Made by a program: the position numbers and the translations under genes. This document shows positions 60,370 to 64,000 of a DNA stretch of 64,000 nucleotides, piece by piece. Within the stretch, counting starts at the first letter, position 1. Each line of letters begins with the position of its first letter. A model generated the notes under the pieces. The model did no database searches and was not told the origin of the DNA. It saw only the letters and a list, made by a program, of their open reading frames with translations. The stretch is from Desulfosporosinus sp. (GTDB lineage: Bacteria > Bacillota > Desulfitobacteriia > Desulfitobacteriales > Desulfitobacteriaceae): the NCBI GenBank assembly GCA_003513495.1, contig DOPM01000046.1:57697-121696 (forward strand), in the 5' to 3' direction.

Positions 60370-60720
60370 ATGGATAATCAACAAATAAGCTGGAATAGCG
60401 TGGGTTTACGTATGGTTCAAGGGTTAACTACTACGATTGATGCAGTTCGTCAATTAGATGTTCAGGAAGCGTCTTTAGTCATGAGGCTCTTAGGGAAGAG
60501 TTGTACACGTATGATTAAGGATGGAGTAGGACATCAATTCGGAGTTGCCTTGATCGAAACTAGTGCTCAATTGGCTATGAAAGAGAAATTGGTGTTAGAA
60601 GATGTGCTTAAACTTATTACAGGGATTATCGGTCGTCTCTATTTCACAGCCAATACAGAAGAAGAGCGTTTGCTGGTTGCCCAACTTGAAGATGCAGTAA
60701 AGAATTACCAATCGGTTTAA
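60370..60720 (+). CDS. Hypothetical protein, 116 aa
   Basis: Not recognised. Helical (NSVGLRMVQGLTTTIDAVRQL..., GHQFGVALIETSAQLAMKEKL...), no cysteine cluster beyond one Cys, no signal peptide. The ATG at 60370 follows TTAGGGGGG. It lies just downstream of the repeat cluster and GT tract, so its promoter is in or near the repeats. Confidence 0.6.
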   Translation: MDNQQISWNSVGLRMVQGLTTTIDAVRQLDVQEASLVMRLLGKSCTRMIKDGVGHQFGVALIETSAQLAMKEKLVLEDVLKLITGIIGRLYFTANTEEERLLVAQLEDAVKNYQSV

Positions 60721-60797
60721 GAGGTCATTCGCGACTTTGTCTGCATACATTACCACTGAGTGTGGATTTTAAGCGGATGTAAAGGGGGACAGAGACT

Positions 60798-60863
60798 ATG
60801 CGCATTTACTATGTTCGTTTACCTGAGTTCGTGCTTAATGTTTTAAGAAAAGTTTTTGGATAA
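60798..60863 (+). CDS. spoVM: SpoVM-like sporulation peptide, 21 aa
   Basis: A 21-codon frame behind AAGGGGG reads MRIYYVRLPEFVLNV... . Bacillus SpoVM begins MKFYTIKLPKFLGGIV; the basic residue 2, Tyr4, the basic residue 7, Leu8, Pro9 and Phe11 align without gaps, and an amphipathic helix follows Pro9 in both. SpoVM recognises the positive curvature of the forespore membrane and anchors SpoIVA to start coat assembly. The peptide here is shorter at the C-terminus (ends KVFG). Only 21 residues are compared, so chance is possible but unlikely. Confidence 0.8.
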   Translation: MRIYYVRLPEFVLNVLRKVFG

Positions 60864-60925
60864 AGTGGTCTTAAAGTTACTTTTCCCTCCTAGAATATAT
60901 AAAGAGACAAGCAAGGAGGGAAATT

Positions 60926-61417
60926 ATGCGTCAAAGTCGTTATGCGTGGATACTTGGGATATCACTCGTCTGTCTAATGACACTAATTGTCTTGAAAACA
61001 CCTCAAGCAGTGATATCGACTCTAGCGGATCCTCAATATGGCAGTGCTCCGAGAACTACAGTCCAACAGTTTTGGAAGTTGATGGACTTACGTCAAACTG
61101 ACCTAGCAAGTGATCTGCTTAGTTTGCCCATGGGTTCTTTAGATGAACGTGAGTTCAAAGCTTGGGAGACCCGAATGAACAAGGATCCTCTGTTATCCTT
61201 ACAAAAAGTGGAGTTTATGAATCCTAATACAGACGGTTCACAAGAAATCGTTGTGCGGGTTTCATGGACGACATCTTCATCAAAGGATGAACTAAAGGCA
61301 ATGTTTTCTATGAATCTGGAACAAACCGAAAAAGGCTGGAAAATTAAAGGTATAAAGCGGATCAACGACCTCTCGTATATTGGGGGGGATCATGATGGAA
61401 GGTCAGTTCCGACCTGA
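60926..61417 (+). CDS. Hypothetical secreted or membrane-anchored protein, 163 aa
   Basis: An N-terminal hydrophobic helix (WILGISLVCLMTLIVL) followed by a soluble domain of the NTF2/DUF4878-like style (TTVQQFWKLMDLRQTDLASDLL..., EIVVRVSWTTSS..., EKGWKIKGI). Role unknown. The ATG at 60926 follows AAGGAGGG. It overlaps the next small gene by 26 bases. Confidence 0.65.
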   Translation: MRQSRYAWILGISLVCLMTLIVLKTPQAVISTLADPQYGSAPRTTVQQFWKLMDLRQTDLASDLLSLPMGSLDEREFKAWETRMNKDPLLSLQKVEFMNPNTDGSQEIVVRVSWTTSSSKDELKAMFSMNLEQTEKGWKIKGIKRINDLSYIGGDHDGRSVPT

Positions 61418-61523
61418 CACTGATAAGCATTCAAGCTCTCAAAAGAGCGAAGCACCGTTGCGCTTATATGTGGGTATACTCTACTTAGCTATTGGGTTAG
61501 TTATCTTTTTGTTGGCTAAATAA
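61392..61523 (+). CDS. Small membrane protein, 43 aa
   Basis: ATGATG at 61392 is preceded by GGGGGGG in the end of the previous gene. A polar N-terminus (about 22 residues) is followed by one membrane helix (LYVGILYLAIGLVIFLLA) and a final Lys. The overlap and ribosome-binding site suggest translational coupling. A terminator follows at 61553. Confidence 0.6.
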   Translation: MMEGQFRPDTDKHSSSQKSEAPLRLYVGILYLAIGLVIFLLAK

Positions 61524-61552
61524 ACCTCTTAATTTCATAAGAAAATCGTAAG

Positions 61553-61585
61553 AAACACGGTTATACCATCTGGTAAACCGTGTTT
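61553..61585 (+). terminator. Terminator after the small membrane gene
   Basis: AAACACGGTT / AACCGTGTTT with inner ACCATCTGGT, then TCTTA. Confidence 0.75.
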
Positions 61586-61822
61586 TCTTATGTATAGTAG
61601 AGTATGTTTAGACTCTGAAAAACCTAGGAGATTAGTGTCCCAGGTATAATGGTTTTAATCTATACTTTAATCTTAGCCTCCGTATAGTAAAGCGTCGAAT
61701 GGTTTAAACTGAGTTCGTCGAATATTTTCTGAGTGCGTAAATACACACTGAGTTGTGTTTTCGGTCACACTTAAACCTAGTTTAGAATGCTAAACTATAA
61801 ACACAAGAAGGAGGTCATTCAA
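61586..61822. other. Intergenic region, nothing clear
   Basis: AT-rich stretch before the CxxC gene. It has repeated GAGT/ACTGAGT-like pieces but no hairpin or recognised site. It probably holds the promoter of the reductase-like operon. Confidence 0.35.
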
Positions 61823-61969
61823 ATGGCAGACGTGAAAAAAGAGGTTCCTGAATTAGAATGCTCAAACTGTGGGACTACAAGTGAATTAACCCCTGTAATA
61901 ACTTATGTCCACCAAGGTGAAGAGAAACATGTATGCACGCGTTGTTTACCAGCGCTCATTCATGGTTAG
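61823..61969 (+). CDS. Small CxxC protein, 48 aa
   Basis: Two CxxC pairs (CSNCG and CTRCL) form a small zinc finger or rubredoxin-like site; no other domain. The ATG at 61823 follows AAGGAGGTCATTCAA. The reductase-like gene begins 11 bases after its stop, so the two form a unit. Confidence 0.7.
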   Translation: MADVKKEVPELECSNCGTTSELTPVITYVHQGEEKHVCTRCLPALIHG

Positions 61970-61980
61970 GAGATGAGTCC

Positions 61981-62886
61981 ATGCGATTTACACTAGATAT
62001 GAAACTAAAAGACATTATGTCTTCAAATCCAAAAACTGCTGAAGCTATGCAGGAATTAGGATTACACTGTCTAGGCTGCGCATTTTCAGTTAACGAAACG
62101 TTGGCTAATGCAGCACAGATGCATAGTATTGATCCAAATGTGTTGTTAGAAAAAGTAAATTCTGTTGAACAAGGTGAAATGTCTGAAGAGGCTGCGGCAA
62201 AAGCCCAACCTGCTGGGGGCATCTTACAAATGGACAAGAAGACTTATTCTATTGCACCTCATATACCTGCAGGAGTTGTGACCCCAGATATTTTACGTAA
62301 AATTGCTGATGTTTCTGAAAAATACCATGCCCAAGCACTCAAGGTTACTTCTGCTCAGCGAATAGCTATCGTTGGTCTTAAACCCGAGGATGTTCCTAAA
62401 GTTTGGGAAGACTTAGGTATGGACCCCGGACATGCGGTGGGTTTATGTGTCCGAAGTGTAAAAGTGTGCCCAGGGGATACCTTCTGTAAGAGAGGGTTAC
62501 AGGAAACCTTATCGCTGGGCATGGATATTGACAAGCGTTATCACGGTATGCAATTGCCTTCAAAATTCAAGATTGGACTTTCAGGCTGTCCCAATAAATG
62601 TTCGGATTCTGCTTCCGTAGATTTAGGACTGATGGGTACTAGCAAAGGTTATCATATGTATGTCGGTGGAAATGGCGGAGTTAAACCGAGACAAGGGAAT
62701 ATTCTTTTAGAAAATCTAAAAAAAGAGCAAATAATTCCCGCTATGGATGCCGTCATTGATTACTATAAGAAAAATGCTAAACCCCAGGAGAGGATAGGGC
62801 GTCTTATTGACCGAATTGGTTTGGATGAACTGCGTGAATATGCCGAGCAGGCACGAGATAAAGGTATTGAAAAAGCGGATGAATAA
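61981..62886 (+). CDS. DUF1858 / nitrite-sulfite reductase-like protein, 301 aa
   Basis: An N-terminal DUF1858 domain (MKLKDIMSSNPKTAEAMQELGLHCLGC, Cys30 and Cys33) is joined to a C-terminal nitrite/sulfite reductase half: the ferredoxin-like part (HAQALKVTSAQRIAIVGL) and the cluster/sirohaem motif CPGDTFC ... SGCPNKC (C-x5-C, C-x3-C). This resembles the small assimilatory-type sulfite reductases of anaerobes. It probably reduces sulfite or a related substrate in the cytoplasm. The ATG at 61981 with TTAGGAG is chosen over a start 16 codons earlier. Confidence 0.8.
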   Translation: MRFTLDMKLKDIMSSNPKTAEAMQELGLHCLGCAFSVNETLANAAQMHSIDPNVLLEKVNSVEQGEMSEEAAAKAQPAGGILQMDKKTYSIAPHIPAGVVTPDILRKIADVSEKYHAQALKVTSAQRIAIVGLKPEDVPKVWEDLGMDPGHAVGLCVRSVKVCPGDTFCKRGLQETLSLGMDIDKRYHGMQLPSKFKIGLSGCPNKCSDSASVDLGLMGTSKGYHMYVGGNGGVKPRQGNILLENLKKEQIIPAMDAVIDYYKKNAKPQERIGRLIDRIGLDELREYAEQARDKGIEKADE

Positions 62887-62910
62887 TCATCCGCTTTCAC
62901 CTATTTATTA

Positions 62911-63099
62911 TTAATCAACATGTATAGCATCCGTCGGACAACCATCAGCAGCGTCTTTTGCCGATGCCTCGACCTCACTAGGAACAGGGTTAGTATAGGC
63001 TACGGCTAATCCATCATCCTCCATTTTAAATACCTCGGGACAAAATTCGGGGCAAGCTCCGCAACCAATACAAGCATCTTTATCAACTGCAGCTATCAT
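62911..63099 (-). CDS. Ferredoxin, single 4Fe-4S type, 62 aa
   Basis: Cysteines 10, 13, 16 and 54 form one 4Fe-4S site (DACIGCGACPEFCPEVF ... GCPTDAIHVD); Cys20 is extra, as in Thermotoga/Desulfovibrio-type ferredoxins. It is a low-potential electron carrier. The ATG at 63099 follows AAAGGAGG. It is convergent with the reductase-like gene 24 bases away. Confidence 0.93.
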   Translation of the reverse strand: MIAAVDKDACIGCGACPEFCPEVFKMEDDGLAVAYTNPVPSEVEASAKDAADGCPTDAIHVD

Positions 63100-63428
63100 T
63101 ATAAATCCTCCTTTAACTACTTTAAGATTATTCTTAGATTATTCTTCCCTAGAATATAGCTACTATTCTTCAATATATCACTATAAATTTTATTAAATGA
63201 AAAATATTGTTCATTATATCAGGTAAATACAGATTGCCTTGATAATAATGATAAATCTCGATGGTCTTCATAACAATTCGATTATGATTTCATAATCAGT
63301 TAATCATATAGAAAATATTAGACTATTTTGCGATAATTATAAATACCATAAATATCCATAAAACCCCTTTTGTAGTAAGAGTTTAGCCATATTTCAACCC
63401 CTTTTTATAATTGCCTTATTATTTGCGA
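63100..63428. other. Intergenic region upstream of spo0A
   Basis: About 330 AT-rich bases with no credible gene; it holds the divergent promoters of the ferredoxin gene and spo0A. Confidence 0.5.
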
Positions 63429-63436
63429 TTTCGACA
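63429..63436. promoter_or_regulatory. Possible 0A box upstream of spo0A
   Basis: TTTCGACA is the complement of TGTCGAAA, the core bound by phosphorylated Spo0A. It lies about 95 bases before the ATG, near a TATAAT at 63450-63455, fitting autoregulation. A single short match. Confidence 0.45.
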
Positions 63437-63530
63437 TCACCCCTAGCGTATAATAAAGGCACGGTCGAGATCAGTGCTTAAGGCACTGAATGGTGGACCG
63501 GAATACAATTAAGGCGGGTTGATTAAAAGT

Positions 63531-64000
63531 ATGAGCAAAAAAATAAAAATAATTGTCGCGGACGATAACCGGAATTTATGTCAAATGCTACAGAACTATC
63601 TCCAAGGTCAAGAAGATTTGAGTGTAGTTGGAGTTGCAAATAATGGCTTAGAAGCTTGGGAGTTAATTCAAAGTCAAGAACCAGATTTGATTATTCTTGA
63701 CTTGGTAATGCCAAATTTAGATGGTTTAGGGGTATTAGAAAGAATCAATGCACGGACGACGATTAACCGTCCTAAAATAATCATGCTAACAGCCTTTGGA
63801 CAAGAGTCTCTCACTCATCAGGCCATGATGCTCGGGGTAGACTACTTTATTCTTAAACCCTTTGATTTAGATATACTCAGTAAACGTATTCGCTCATTAA
63901 CTCAGGATATGCCATCCACTCCTCCTACCCAGAATACCTCTTCTGCTTCGCCCATTGTTACCACAGTCGGAAGTGGCCTTAATCTTCATGTCGAAGTAAC
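63531..64000 (+). CDS. spo0A: Stage 0 sporulation protein A, N-terminal part (truncated by window edge)
   Basis: A response-regulator receiver: KIIVADDNRNLCQML with the acidic pair Asp11/Asp12, phosphoacceptor Asp57 in LIILDLVMPNLDGLGVLE, Thr in MLTAFG and Lys in FILKPFD. The following linker is Ser/Thr/Pro-rich and the frame is open to base 64000, so the sigma-factor-A-like DNA-binding domain lies beyond the window. Spo0A is the master switch of sporulation. The ATG at 63531 follows AAGGCGGG at a rather long distance. Confidence 0.93.
   Translation, partial: MSKKIKIIVADDNRNLCQMLQNYLQGQEDLSVVGVANNGLEAWELIQSQEPDLIILDLVMPNLDGLGVLERINARTTINRPKIIMLTAFGQESLTHQAMMLGVDYFILKPFDLDILSKRIRSLTQDMPSTPPTQNTSSASPIVTTVGSGLNLHVEV

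Overview
The window reads as chromosomal DNA of a strictly anaerobic, endospore-forming Firmicute of the Desulfosporosinus/Desulfitobacterium type (class Clostridia). The evidence is sporulation genes (a 21-residue SpoVM-like peptide and the start of spo0A), a fused LutB-LutA lactate-oxidation protein of the kind known in sulfate reducers, futalosine-pathway menaquinone genes (mqnA, mqnE) with a menG-type methyltransferase, a rubredoxin, ferredoxin-linked and siroheme-type redox proteins, and an in-frame UGA that points to selenocysteine use. The genus is an inference from gene content; no rRNA, tRNA or CRISPR array was seen.

Layout. 1-2250: end of a terpene-cyclase-like gene, small ORFs, a TPR membrane protein. 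2.2-5.0 kb: lactate utilisation pair lutC/lutBA behind a palindrome of the FadR/LldR type. 5.0-5.75 kb: non-coding, with a nested hairpin plus terminator (candidate RNA). 5.7-14.1 kb: HAD protein, rubredoxin, Ski2-like helicase, Crp/Fnr regulator, ComFB-like protein, GH18 spore-type glycosidase, HD protein, and a zinc-ribbon protein whose Shine-Dalgarno lies in a 12-bp leader stem. 15.3-18.2 kb: feoA-feoB-feoC-like iron(II) uptake operon with a Fur-type box. 18.2-29.3 kb: FadR-like TetR regulator, MFS exporter, menG, CBS protein, IMPACT-family protein, GGDEF and HD-GYP signalling proteins, PRC-barrel and VanW proteins, sulfite-exporter-family permease. 29.3-33.7 kb: nth, FAH hydrolase, mqnA, GIY-YIG, tautomerase, uridine-kinase-like protein. 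33.9-42 kb: thrC, pheA, pepF, a HesB/IscA-like selenoprotein, ACT protein and DUF711 protein. 42.3-43.3 kb: ydaO-type c-di-AMP riboswitch and an NlpC/P60 cell-wall hydrolase. 43.6-55.3 kb: uvrC, mqnE, phosphodiesterase, YlqG/YlqH-like pair, pabC and fused pabA-pabB. 56-59.5 kb: exonuclease-DinG helicase and pssA. 59.5-60.3 kb: a foldback element, oppositely oriented 33-34 bp palindromic repeats and a (GT)12 tract. 60.4-64 kb: spoVM-like gene, small membrane proteins, a siroheme-type reductase-like protein, ferredoxin and partial spo0A.

How the genes fit together. Lactate oxidation, menaquinone synthesis, iron uptake, Fe-S assembly, rubredoxin/ferredoxin and a sulfite-reductase-like protein form a picture of anaerobic respiration with high Fe-S demand. 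A second theme is sporulation and cell-wall remodelling (Spo0A, SpoVM, GH18, NlpC/P60 under c-di-AMP, VanW, GGDEF/HD-GYP). Many genes stand alone or in short operons bounded by clear hairpin terminators. Eight coding regions here are short or interrupted enough to be missed by ordinary ORF calling; the most notable are the selenoprotein (39700-40026) and the SpoVM-like peptide (60798-60863).
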